From Fimenecus sp045532175 (GTDB lineage Bacteria; Bacillota; Clostridia; Oscillospirales; Acutalibacteraceae): a DNA stretch of 24,559 nucleotides. Location of the stretch: contig JAZSFK010000026.1 in the NCBI GenBank assembly GCA_045532175.1, positions 1 through 24,559 on the forward strand, written 5' to 3'. How positions within the stretch are numbered: the first letter of the stretch is position 1; each line of letters begins with the position of its first letter. The translations under genes were made by a program, and so were the position numbers. Positions 8,901 through 15,602 of this stretch are shown here, piece after piece. The notes beneath the pieces were generated by a model that searched no databases, had not been told where the DNA came from, and saw nothing but the letters and a program-made list of their open reading frames with translations.

Positions 8901-9112
8901 ATCTTTTCCCACATTTCAGGATAGTATTCCTTCATTAACTCGTAACGATAAGAGCCCTCAAAATTGAATTTGTATTCAGGATATTTCTCAAAACGTTGAA
9001 AGTTTTCATTTAAGGTGTTATATATGTATTTGCTAACTGTGGTTTCAAAATCCCAACTCCAGATTGTGTCAAGATGGGCATTTGAAATAGTGTAAATCTT
9101 TTTCTTCCCCAT
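5948..9112 (-). CDS. GH38 alpha-mannosidase, long form with C-terminal beta domain
   Basis: A 1054-residue GH38 enzyme, cytoplasmic (no signal peptide). The N-terminal motif NAHLDTIWSWDFETT (11-25) carries the zinc ligands His13 and Asp15. FLPDCFGFGYALP (123-135) carries the nucleophile Asp126. FHGVGDRGGAPKE lies at 214-226, and AHQFHDDLPGTS (335-346) supplies the remaining active-site HD. The last 200 residues or so contain GGQSLLLPE, TKKVHLLMAS, FTHSHTEKGD and TFPVDRDILVLSAVA, resembling the C-terminal domain of long bacterial GH38 proteins. The start was chosen at the ATG at 9112, 8 nt after GGAGG, rather than 7 codons upstream. It heads a leftward operon with the symporter (1-nt overlap) and the zinc-ribbon gene. 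It is only distantly similar to the GH38 at the left edge, so the two probably cut different linkages. Confidence 0.94.
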   Translation of the reverse strand: MGKKKIYTISNAHLDTIWSWDFETTVSKYIYNTLNENFQRFEKYPEYKFNFEGSYRYELMKEYYPEMWEKMKNHIADGRWNVCGSAFENGDVNVPSPEALFRNILLGNEYFDKNFGKRSCDIFLPDCFGFGYALPSIMHHANLKGFTTQKLTWGSAYGIPFDLGKWYGVDGNYVYANTNPGSYVTSFLKVRDKKFIADKLKDNEKYDLPMTAAFHGVGDRGGAPKEVSVKTVCEEIRKNDTSDVEVLSAPADRIFRDIDALPEETKQKLPVWNNELVMTNHAVGGYTSRAIGKRWNRRNEEIADMAERACVTATTLNGYEYPQETLTKAWKRVIAHQFHDDLPGTSVQRAYRRSWNDYAMSLNQFTNEYEGAVRSIAENLDTSFVKGIAVVVNNPMEYERTSVVTVKIPSKFCGKNMTVLDKDEKEYPAQITSVKNGFTTLLMHVTIPAMGYKVFDIRNRKCSVKSKLSASINKLENEKYIVTLNSNGDISSVFDKELKKEILQKPVTTGIFDYNGSSSWPAWELNFEELNREPQNHTKIKTIKVIENGPCRVALEIVKTFGDSTFTSIVALSRGGKVVEVYTETEWRSKRHLAKEIFSFTATNPVATYDLGLGAIKRGNMNDKLFEVPAQKWADITDDGGEFGVSVISECKYGWDKFDDNTLRLTLMHTPLKNYKVDSMQSMMELGLNRYSYAIFSHKGAVAHDTQAEARNFIMPMASFIVSKHEGEYSEYSFGALSGNAILRAVKKAENSDEIIIRIGESEKKAQKDVTFTLNTEILSARRIFASEEHISDFSLTDGKLVFDLKPYEIKSFALKVKQAKAKPETKFNIDFAGNIDAFSTNAKPLGELPVISKTIPAEIKPETIISNGIKFRLPKDNKGMLCGGQSLLLPENTKKVHLLMASLNGDKYVKINGFAYKVNDITEYYAGWDLYDFKEVAYTKPGKLAYEFTHSHTEKGDAQCQQLFFWHIEVDTNGKGVVTFPVDRDILVLSAVADTENETCNIACDLYDKIEGRVFDYKENVKEKFIYLNCKNSYLLNDKGGAIKHRNKGRRKS

Positions 9113-9120
9113 AAAAAGGT

Positions 9121-9125
9121 CCTCC
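9121..9125 (-). promoter_or_regulatory. Ribosome binding site fixing the GH38 start
   Basis: GGAGG on the minus strand, 8 nt from the ATG at 9112. The alternative ATGs at 9133 and 9130 would place this site inside the gene. Confidence 0.85.
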
Positions 9126-9143
9126 AACATCATTTATAGTTTG

Positions 9144-9172
9144 ATTATATATTTTGACGGAGAAAAAATCAA
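9144..9172 (-). promoter_or_regulatory. Sigma-A promoter of the GH38-symporter operon
   Basis: Minus strand: -35 TTGATT (9172-9167), 17-bp spacer, -10 TATAAT (9149-9144). Predicted start near 9137, leader about 25 nt. It is divergent from the gntR promoter, with the two -35 boxes about 29 bp apart. No obvious operator dyad was seen on this side. Confidence 0.8.
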
Positions 9173-9200
9173 TAAAAGAAGAAAAAATAATAAAAAAGTG

Positions 9201-9229
9201 TTGACAAAAGAGAATAAATAGGCTATTAT
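9201..9229 (+). promoter_or_regulatory. Sigma-A promoter of the gntR-ABC operon
   Basis: Consensus -35 TTGACA (9201-9206), 17-bp spacer, -10 TATTAT (9224-9229). Predicted start near 9236, inside the dyad that follows. Confidence 0.9.
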
Positions 9230-9231
9230 CA

Positions 9232-9267
9232 AACTGTGCTAACTGAAATAGCACAGTTAGTACAGTT
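9232..9267. promoter_or_regulatory. Nested inverted repeats, probable GntR operator
   Basis: A perfect 10-bp dyad, AACTGTGCTA (9232-9241) and TAGCACAGTT (9249-9258), with a 7-bp spacer overlaps the predicted start of transcription. A second, partly overlapping dyad pairs AACTGTGCTAACTG (9232-9245) with CAGTTAGTACAGTT (9254-9267), matching 13 of 14 positions. The location just downstream of the -10 box and before the GntR gene fits repression by the gene product. Direct autoregulation is inferred. Confidence 0.75.
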
Positions 9268-9286
9268 GAATGGGAGGTGAGGCACC

Positions 9287-9661
9287 GTGAATATTTTTCT
9301 TGATTATCATTCCAGAACACCTATTTATGAGCAGATTAAGGAACAGATAGTTCTTGATATCAGCAGGGGTGTGCTGAAAAAAGACGACCAGCTACCGTCT
9401 TTAAGACAACTCTCAGCGCAGCTGGGCTTGAATATCAACACCGTAAAACGCGCGTTATCGGAGTTGGAGGCTCAGGGAGTTATCTACACAATCGCAGGAA
9501 AAGGCGTATTCGTAAGCGGTGATAAAGAATCTCAGAATGTTTACCTTCAGCAGTCTTTGGAAGCTGTTAAGGCTTCCTTGGTCAATGCCAAGGCTATGGG
9601 TGCTGACCGAAAACAGCTGGAAGGTCTTATTAACGAACTTTTTAAAGGAGTTGAAGACTGA
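9287..9661 (+). CDS. GntR-family regulator, YtrA-like
   Basis: A 124-residue transcriptional regulator. The N-terminal winged helix-turn-helix contains PIYEQIKEQI (12-21) and PSLRQLSAQLGLNINTVKRA with ELEAQGVI after it, the standard GntR core. The C-terminal part is only about 45 residues and helical, which is typical of the YtrA subfamily and too short for a FadR- or HutC-type effector domain. It starts with GTG, 7 nt after a strong GGGAGGTG. YtrA-type regulators usually sit in front of and repress ABC transporter genes, as here; the ATPase gene begins one base after its stop. The dyads at 9232-9267 are its likely binding site. The inducing signal is unknown; related systems often respond to cell-envelope stress. 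Confidence 0.93.
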   Translation: MNIFLDYHSRTPIYEQIKEQIVLDISRGVLKKDDQLPSLRQLSAQLGLNINTVKRALSELEAQGVIYTIAGKGVFVSGDKESQNVYLQQSLEAVKASLVNAKAMGADRKQLEGLINELFKGVED

Positions 9662-9662
9662 A

Positions 9663-10562
9663 ATGATTGAATTTGCAAACGTGACCAAAAAATTTGGTGA
9701 CTTTACGGCAGTTGAAGAAATATCATTTAAGGTTGAACCCTCATCTATTTACGGGCTTATTGGCTACAACGGTGCCGGTAAAACCACACTTTTAAAAACA
9801 GCGGCAGGTATTTATAAGGCTGATTGCGGCAAGGTGCTTATTGATGGTCAGGATGTTTTCAATAATGACGATTTAAGAAAACAGTTATTTTATATTCCTG
9901 ATGACCTGTATTTTCCATTGAATGCAACTATCAATTCAATGGCGAAGTTTTATGCACGGTATCATCCGGATTTCAGTTTCAAGACACTTAATAATCTTCT
10001 TGAGGTGTACGGACTTAACGGGAAAAAGAGAATAAGAGGTTTTTCAAAGGGTATGCAACGTCAGGCGGAGATTATTCTGGCTCTTTCATCCCGTCCGAAA
10101 TATTTGTTGCTTGACGAAACTTTTGACGGACTTGACCCACAGAAAAAAGAGGTTACAAAAAGAATTTTTATGGAGTATATGGCAGAAACAGAGGCTTCTC
10201 TTGTTATTTCCTCTCATAATTTGTCAGAACTCTCTGACCTTTGCGACAATGTCGGTCTTATTAACGGTAAAAAGCTTACAATGGACTGTTCCGTATATGA
10301 TATTTCACAGAATTACAGCAAAATCAGGCTTATCTTTGACCGTGAGGTTACGGAGGCTGATTTCAAGGGCATAGAGTATAAGTCACTTGATATTGACGGC
10401 AGAATAGCTATGATTATCTTTGACAAAGATACCGCTGAACAGAAGCAGAAGCTCAATGCACTTCTTCCGATGGCTATGGATGAATACAGACTTACAATGG
10501 AAGAGGTATTCTTAAATGAAATGGAGGAAAAGAAATATGACATCACAAAAATCTTTGAATAA
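9663..10562 (+). CDS. ABC transporter ATP-binding protein
   Basis: A 299-residue ATPase. Walker A is GYNGAGKTT (34-42); the signature is a variant, FSKGMQRQ (127-134); Walker B is YLLLDETFDGLDP (147-159) with Asp151 and Glu152; the switch His is in ISSHNLSEL (185). The C-terminal 100 residues form the extension usual in YtrB/BcrA-like exporter ATPases. The ATG at 9663 was chosen because it lies just after the gntR stop, with AAAGGAG at 9644-9650; the frame is open further upstream, but that stretch overlaps gntR and encodes nothing family-like. It overlaps the permease gene by 26 nt, and together they should form a membrane exporter or sensor-type ABC complex. The substrate is unknown. Confidence 0.94.
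   Translation: MIEFANVTKKFGDFTAVEEISFKVEPSSIYGLIGYNGAGKTTLLKTAAGIYKADCGKVLIDGQDVFNNDDLRKQLFYIPDDLYFPLNATINSMAKFYARYHPDFSFKTLNNLLEVYGLNGKKRIRGFSKGMQRQAEIILALSSRPKYLLLDETFDGLDPQKKEVTKRIFMEYMAETEASLVISSHNLSELSDLCDNVGLINGKKLTMDCSVYDISQNYSKIRLIFDREVTEADFKGIEYKSLDIDGRIAMIIFDKDTAEQKQKLNALLPMAMDEYRLTMEEVFLNEMEEKKYDITKIFE
10523..10527 (+). promoter_or_regulatory. Ribosome binding site fixing the permease start
   Basis: GGAGG inside the ATPase gene, 9 nt before the ATG at 10537. The alternative ATG at 10516 would lie upstream of this site. Confidence 0.8.
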
Positions 10563-12972
10563 TGTGAACGTAAACGACTTTAAGCGTAGCCTCAAGGGCT
10601 CAATTCTTTTTCCTGCAATTGCTTTATTTGTGCTTTTTGTATTTGTGACAATTCCTGTTATACAGTATGTAACAAGTGAAACCTATTTAACATCAAGAGA
10701 ACATAATGAATACACAATGTTCTTATCTGACAGCTCAACATTCTACTATATGTTTGACCTTCTTCCTGTTGGTATGCTTATCTGCGGAATGCTGACAGCG
10801 CTTAAATCCTTTGGATTCTTGTTGTCGAAAAAAGAGGTTAATGTGTTTTTAAGTCTTGGAATAAAGCGAACAACAATGTTTGTGAACAGACTTGCTTCAG
10901 CAGTGATTAGTCTTTTTGTTGCTGTGTTTGTACCGATGTTAATAATTTTTATTATCAATATTGCTTGTTTTGGCTTTTCAGCACATCTTTTAGAGTTGTT
11001 TTTATACATTACCTCTTTGCTTTTTGTGAGTGGAATTACCGGCTTTGCGTTTGCATCCGTAATGCTTATGGTTTCAGGCAATATTGCAGAATTTGCGGTT
11101 TCAACAGTTTCACTTACACTTATTCCGTATTTTGTCGTTCATTGTGGAATTTCCATTATGCTTTCATATCTTAAGGGTTATACAAGAACGATTGATATGG
11201 AACAATGGACAAATATTTTCAACCCATGGACAATGGGTATAAACCTTAATAATGATTATATAGATACCTATTATAACGGTATGTATGATTATTCCGAACG
11301 GATTGGTTGCATGGAACTTTTCAAGCTTATGGAAAGGAATACAACTCCTGAAAAATTCAAAGTTCCTGAGGAATATCAGGTCGATTTAGGCTTTACACTT
11401 CCTGTTATTTTCTGGACCGTTATTTCCGTTGCAATTCTTGTTGCTGCAGCCGTGTTGCTAAATCGCAGAAAGGCTGAACATTCAAATTCACTTGGCAAGT
11501 TTTCAACTTCAAGAGCGGTTATCTGTACCTTTGGTGTAGCAGGAATTACCTATATTCTTACAAATATCCTTGGTGGAGAAATGCATTTGGCATTTGTATT
11601 CCTCATTACCGCATTGGTTTCAGCAATTGCATATTTTGTTGCACAGCTTATTCTTACAAGAAAAATTAAAACCGCAGTAAAATCCCTTGGCTTCTGTGGT
11701 GTTCTTATGGGTGTATTGGCTGTTTGCTGTATTGTAATTGGCACAGGTATATTCGGCACATTTAACAAACTTCCCGACAAGGCGGATGTGAAGAGTGTTT
11801 CAATAGATGCCAATGTACTGCCGGGCTATATTCACTATATTTATCCTTGGCAACCCGGTGAAGACTTTGTTGAAAGCTCAACTGACGAGAGTAAGGATGC
11901 AATTCTTTCTGTTTTTGAACTTCTCAAAAATGAAAAGACAAAATACGGTGAAAATCCTATTGATTCAGTAAGGATTGCAATAAGGGATAAGGACGGCAAA
12001 GTTAAATACCGTAGCTTTAATATTTATTCAGTGGAAACATACGAGAAATATGTTGAAACGGTTTATAGTTCGGATTTCCTTGATGCAATTCTTGAAAATT
12101 ACCTTCTTGAAGATATGCCTTTAAATCCACAATATGATTCGACAGGCTATCTCAAGGGCTTCAGGTGGGCTTTTACTGACAGTGATTTGCTTATAAAAGA
12201 GGATGAGATTAACTATATTGCCGATGTTGACGGACTTTGTGAGGCTCTTTACAAGGACCTTTCAGCTATGACCTATGAGCAGTTGTTTAAGAATAACAGT
12301 CGTCCTGTTGGTGTGCTTTTCAAATCCAGTATGTATTTAGATGACTATTCGGGAATTACACCTGCTATGGCTCATCATGAATATGTACCTATAGACAGTA
12401 ACGTAAGATATGCTGAGGATAAGGTGCTGTTAAGCGATGACGGATATAATTATCGACTTCTTAATGACATTATTCCTGTGTATGCCCAGATGACAAATAC
12501 ACTCGAATTCCTTAAAGCCAACGGATATGATATTCAGGACGAAGAATTAAAAATCAAAGAGGTTCTTTATACAGATTCTCCGTTAAGCTTTACAGGGGCT
12601 AAACTACAGTTTGTTGAGGCAAATCAGAAAAGCTATAACGGTCCCGGCACTTATGAGAATTTGTTATATTCAAGTTACTATCATGATTTAATGTTCAATC
12701 ATACTTGGGTTCATTTCTACGGAAACGATATGATGGAATATATTATTACAGAGCCTATTACAGAGTATGATTTGTTAAAGAAGATGTATAAGGATGTAGG
12801 TCATCCGTTGATTTCTGTAACTGACACCGAAAAAGCACGTGAAATAGTTGACTTTACAGTTTCTCAATTCTTCACATTAGGTGATGAAGGCAGATATGTC
12901 TATGTTATTTATGAAGACGGCGTTATGGTTTGCTACTATTTACCGCAGGCAAATGTCAGCGTATTAAAATAG
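10537..12972 (+). CDS. Large ABC transporter permease with 400-residue C-terminal domain
   Basis: An 811-residue membrane protein. About nine hydrophobic segments fill residues 23-408 (23-45, 72-96, 117-147, 152-180, 183-212, 287-308, 326-346, 350-373, 384-408), some long enough to count as two helices. The last 400 residues or so (410-811) are soluble and probably extracytoplasmic. Permeases of this layout occur next to YtrA-type GntR/ATPase pairs in Clostridia; from memory the C-terminal part corresponds to a domain of unknown function (DUF6449), which a Pfam search should confirm. The start is set by GGAGG at 10523-10527. The 26-nt overlap with the ATPase gene indicates coupled translation. 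No second permease gene follows, so the complex probably contains a homodimer of this protein. Confidence 0.88.
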   Translation: MTSQKSLNNVNVNDFKRSLKGSILFPAIALFVLFVFVTIPVIQYVTSETYLTSREHNEYTMFLSDSSTFYYMFDLLPVGMLICGMLTALKSFGFLLSKKEVNVFLSLGIKRTTMFVNRLASAVISLFVAVFVPMLIIFIINIACFGFSAHLLELFLYITSLLFVSGITGFAFASVMLMVSGNIAEFAVSTVSLTLIPYFVVHCGISIMLSYLKGYTRTIDMEQWTNIFNPWTMGINLNNDYIDTYYNGMYDYSERIGCMELFKLMERNTTPEKFKVPEEYQVDLGFTLPVIFWTVISVAILVAAAVLLNRRKAEHSNSLGKFSTSRAVICTFGVAGITYILTNILGGEMHLAFVFLITALVSAIAYFVAQLILTRKIKTAVKSLGFCGVLMGVLAVCCIVIGTGIFGTFNKLPDKADVKSVSIDANVLPGYIHYIYPWQPGEDFVESSTDESKDAILSVFELLKNEKTKYGENPIDSVRIAIRDKDGKVKYRSFNIYSVETYEKYVETVYSSDFLDAILENYLLEDMPLNPQYDSTGYLKGFRWAFTDSDLLIKEDEINYIADVDGLCEALYKDLSAMTYEQLFKNNSRPVGVLFKSSMYLDDYSGITPAMAHHEYVPIDSNVRYAEDKVLLSDDGYNYRLLNDIIPVYAQMTNTLEFLKANGYDIQDEELKIKEVLYTDSPLSFTGAKLQFVEANQKSYNGPGTYENLLYSSYYHDLMFNHTWVHFYGNDMMEYIITEPITEYDLLKKMYKDVGHPLISVTDTEKAREIVDFTVSQFFTLGDEGRYVYVIYEDGVMVCYYLPQANVSVLK

Positions 12973-13031
12973 ACAAAAATATAAAATCTATATTGAAAGG
13001 TAAATCACGGACAAAACATTTACCAAAAGGT

Positions 13032-13063
13032 AACCCCCACTGCGAAAATTCGTAGTGGGGGTT
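13032..13063. terminator. Bidirectional terminator between permease and GH3 gene
   Basis: A long hairpin: AACCCCCACT (13032-13041) pairs with AGTGGGGGTT (13054-13063). The inner part GCGAA/TTCGT extends the stem with one G-U pair, leaving a tiny A-rich loop. T-rich sequence follows on both strands. The convergent genes end at 12972 and 13082. Just upstream, GGTAAAT (12999-13005) and ATTTACC (13018-13024) form a small extra dyad. Confidence 0.9.
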
Positions 13064-13081
13064 GCTTTATATAAGTTTTAT

Positions 13082-15526
13082 TTAGATTTTCTTTAATCTG
13101 TCAAGGTTCTTAATGATGTGAGGTACGCCCTTAAGGATTATTTTAAGACCCTTGCCGAGTTTATCCTCGTGGATAATCATAATAAGTCCCTTTGCCATTT
13201 CAGGGTTGAAAAGACCAAAACTCATTGAGATAAAGTTCTTGATTGGAAGCTGTGTAGCAACAGCACCTGCCATTGTATCAGCACCAAGCATCTTAATGAG
13301 AAGTCTGTAAATTCTACCACCCCATTTGCTGTCCTGTGAATCCTCAATTGTGTTGAGGAATGTGAATGGTGCATTTTTATCTCTTACTGATGGTGGTAAT
13401 TCCTTACCATAAACAGCCTTGAATGCCTCGTCACTTACTGCCATGATGTCAGCACCGTAGTAGCAAGGAGCAGTTTCTTTATAGTCAGGAATTTCTGCAT
13501 CAACTGTTGATTCAACATAAACGTTTGCTTCAAGTTTAATATCACGGCTTGATGCACCAACTAAAATCTTGAAGTCACCGCTTTCAACGTGCCAGTCACC
13601 GATGTTTACGTTGTAGTAAGCAAATGCACGTTTGTCGAGGTCAATTGAAACCTCTTTTTCTTCTCCTGCCTTTAAGAATACCTTCTTAAAGCCACGAAGT
13701 TCCTTAACAGGACGGTAGATTGTGCTTTCGACGTCATTTACGTAAAGCTGAGCAACCTCTGCACCGTCAACATCACCTGTGTTCTTAATCTTGAATGTAA
13801 CAGTAACGGTATCAGTATCTTTAATCTTATCTGCAGAAACCTTGATGTCGCTGTATTCAAATGTTGTGTATGAAAGACCGTGACCGAATGGGAATGCAAC
13901 TTCCTTTTCTGCTGTGTCATAGTATTTGTAACCAACATAAACACCTTCTCTGTATTCAACTGAAACAGTTGTGCCAGGGAAGTAGTTGTGGCTTGAATTG
14001 TCCTCAAGTGCAATTGGGTATGTTTCGCTGAGTTTACCACTTGGGTTTACGTCACCAAAAAGAATGTCACAAACTGCACTGCCACCAGCCTGACCTGTAA
14101 GGATCATATTGAGAATTGCAGGAACCTTATCTGCCCAAGGCATTTCGATAGAAGCACCGCCTGAAAGAACAACAACTGTGTTTGGATTTACCTTTGCAAC
14201 CTCTTCAACAAGAGTAATGTGCATAGGAGGAATTGAAAGGTGGTGTCTGTCAGCACCCTCTGTTTCATATTCGTCAGTAAGACCAATAAATACAACTGCA
14301 ACATCAGCATTCTTTGCCTTGGCTTTAGCATCAACAATAAGGTCCATTGCCTTCTTTTCCTTGCACTTCTTAAGCTCATAGCCCTTTGCGAATGTGAAAT
14401 CAACATCCATTTCCTTCATTGTTGAGTATGCACAATCAAGTTTTATTGGGTTAATAAGTGATGAACCTGCACCCTGATAACGAGGTGTATGTGCCATTTC
14501 ACCGATAAGGGCAATTTTTGCATCCTTCTTGAGAGGAAGAAGGTTGTTATCATTCTTCATAAGCACCATGCATTGACCTGCAATTTCACGTGCAAGTTGA
14601 TGGTGTGCATCACTGTCGTATGTATATTTCTGACCAAGCACAGGCTCAGCCTTCCTTGTAAGTTCGATAATTTTATCAACTGCTGCATCAAGTATAGCCT
14701 CGTCAAGAGTACCATCATTTACTGCGTCAACAATAAGCTTTGTACCAATACCTGATGATGTTGGCATTTCGATTTCCTGACCTGCAATAAGGCCGGGTAC
14801 ACGTTCGTTTTCTGCACCCCAGTCAGTAATAACAACGCCTTCATAACCCCAATCGTCACGAAGAACATCTGTTAAGAGCCACTTGTTTTCAGCAGCATAA
14901 GTGCCGTTAAGACGGTTGTAAGAGTTCATAATAGTCCAAGGCTGAGCCTTCTTAACTGCAATTTCAAATGGAAGAAGGTATGTTTCACGAAGAGTTCTTT
15001 CGTCAACAACAGCATTAATTGTCATTCTGCGTGTTTCCTGATTGTTTGCGGCATAGTGCTTAAGAGATGTGCCGATACCCTTGCTCTGAACACCGTTGAT
15101 AAATGCTGCAGCCATTTCACCTGCAAGAATACCATCTTCTGAGAAATATTCAAAGTTTCTTCCGCAAAGAGGTGAACGTTTGATGTTTGTACCAGGTCCT
15201 AAAAGAACAGAAACCTGTTCCTTGCGACATTCGTCACCAAGAGCTTCACCCATTTTATACAAAAGGTCTGTGTCCCAAGAACAAGCAGTTGCAGAAGCTG
15301 TTGGGAAGCAGATAGCAGGAACACCTTTCAAAAGATTTGTTTCACCCTTTGGTGTGTCACCGGGGTCACCTTTTTTACGGATACCGTGAGGGCCGTCGTT
15401 AAGGCTTACAGACTTGATGTCAAGTCTTTCTACAGGCTGTGAGTGCCAATAGTCAAGGCCATCGCACATACTTGCTTTTTCTTCAAGTGTCATCTGTGCA
15501 ATAAGGTCAGCGTGTTTAAGTGCCAT
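13082..15526 (-). CDS. GH3 beta-glycosidase (beta-glucosidase-like), cytoplasmic
   Basis: An 814-residue glycoside hydrolase family 3 enzyme without signal peptide. Domain 1 is the TIM barrel with LNDGPHGIR (42-50), KHYAANNQE (156-164) and VVITDWGAEN, where Asp235 is the expected nucleophile. Domain 2 is the alpha/beta sandwich with GLTDEYETEGADR, a region that usually supplies the acid/base Glu. A fibronectin-III-like domain with FKIKNTGDVDGAEVAQLYV follows. The last 120 residues or so are a helical extension that I cannot assign. No PA14 insert is apparent. AAGGAG precedes the ATG, and a promoter lies at the end of rmuC. It hydrolyses beta-glucosides or related beta-linked sugars; whether it belongs to the mannosidase island is not shown, as 4 kb and an unrelated operon separate them. 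Confidence 0.94.
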   Translation of the reverse strand: MALKHADLIAQMTLEEKASMCDGLDYWHSQPVERLDIKSVSLNDGPHGIRKKGDPGDTPKGETNLLKGVPAICFPTASATACSWDTDLLYKMGEALGDECRKEQVSVLLGPGTNIKRSPLCGRNFEYFSEDGILAGEMAAAFINGVQSKGIGTSLKHYAANNQETRRMTINAVVDERTLRETYLLPFEIAVKKAQPWTIMNSYNRLNGTYAAENKWLLTDVLRDDWGYEGVVITDWGAENERVPGLIAGQEIEMPTSSGIGTKLIVDAVNDGTLDEAILDAAVDKIIELTRKAEPVLGQKYTYDSDAHHQLAREIAGQCMVLMKNDNNLLPLKKDAKIALIGEMAHTPRYQGAGSSLINPIKLDCAYSTMKEMDVDFTFAKGYELKKCKEKKAMDLIVDAKAKAKNADVAVVFIGLTDEYETEGADRHHLSIPPMHITLVEEVAKVNPNTVVVLSGGASIEMPWADKVPAILNMILTGQAGGSAVCDILFGDVNPSGKLSETYPIALEDNSSHNYFPGTTVSVEYREGVYVGYKYYDTAEKEVAFPFGHGLSYTTFEYSDIKVSADKIKDTDTVTVTFKIKNTGDVDGAEVAQLYVNDVESTIYRPVKELRGFKKVFLKAGEEKEVSIDLDKRAFAYYNVNIGDWHVESGDFKILVGASSRDIKLEANVYVESTVDAEIPDYKETAPCYYGADIMAVSDEAFKAVYGKELPPSVRDKNAPFTFLNTIEDSQDSKWGGRIYRLLIKMLGADTMAGAVATQLPIKNFISMSFGLFNPEMAKGLIMIIHEDKLGKGLKIILKGVPHIIKNLDRLKKI

Positions 15527-15572
15527 AATGATTTCTCCTTCTCATAAAGTATGAAATTAAATTAACATTTCT

Positions 15573-15602
15573 ATTATACATCAATACTATCTGTTTCGTC
15601 AA
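15573..15602 (-). promoter_or_regulatory. Sigma-A promoter of the GH3 gene, inside rmuC
   Basis: Minus strand: -35 TTGACG (15602-15597), 18-bp spacer, -10 TATAAT (15578-15573). The -10 overlaps the rmuC stop codon and the -35 lies in its last codons. Predicted start near 15566, leader about 40 nt. Confidence 0.75.

Noticed and set aside
9519..9662. 48-residue N-terminal extension of the ABC ATPase
   Set aside because: It overlaps gntR in another frame, is not family-like, and the ATG at 9663 begins exactly at the expected ATPase N-terminus.
14109..14755. Several plus-strand open frames inside the GH3 gene
   Set aside because: They are antisense shadows of conserved GH3 coding sequence with no start signals.
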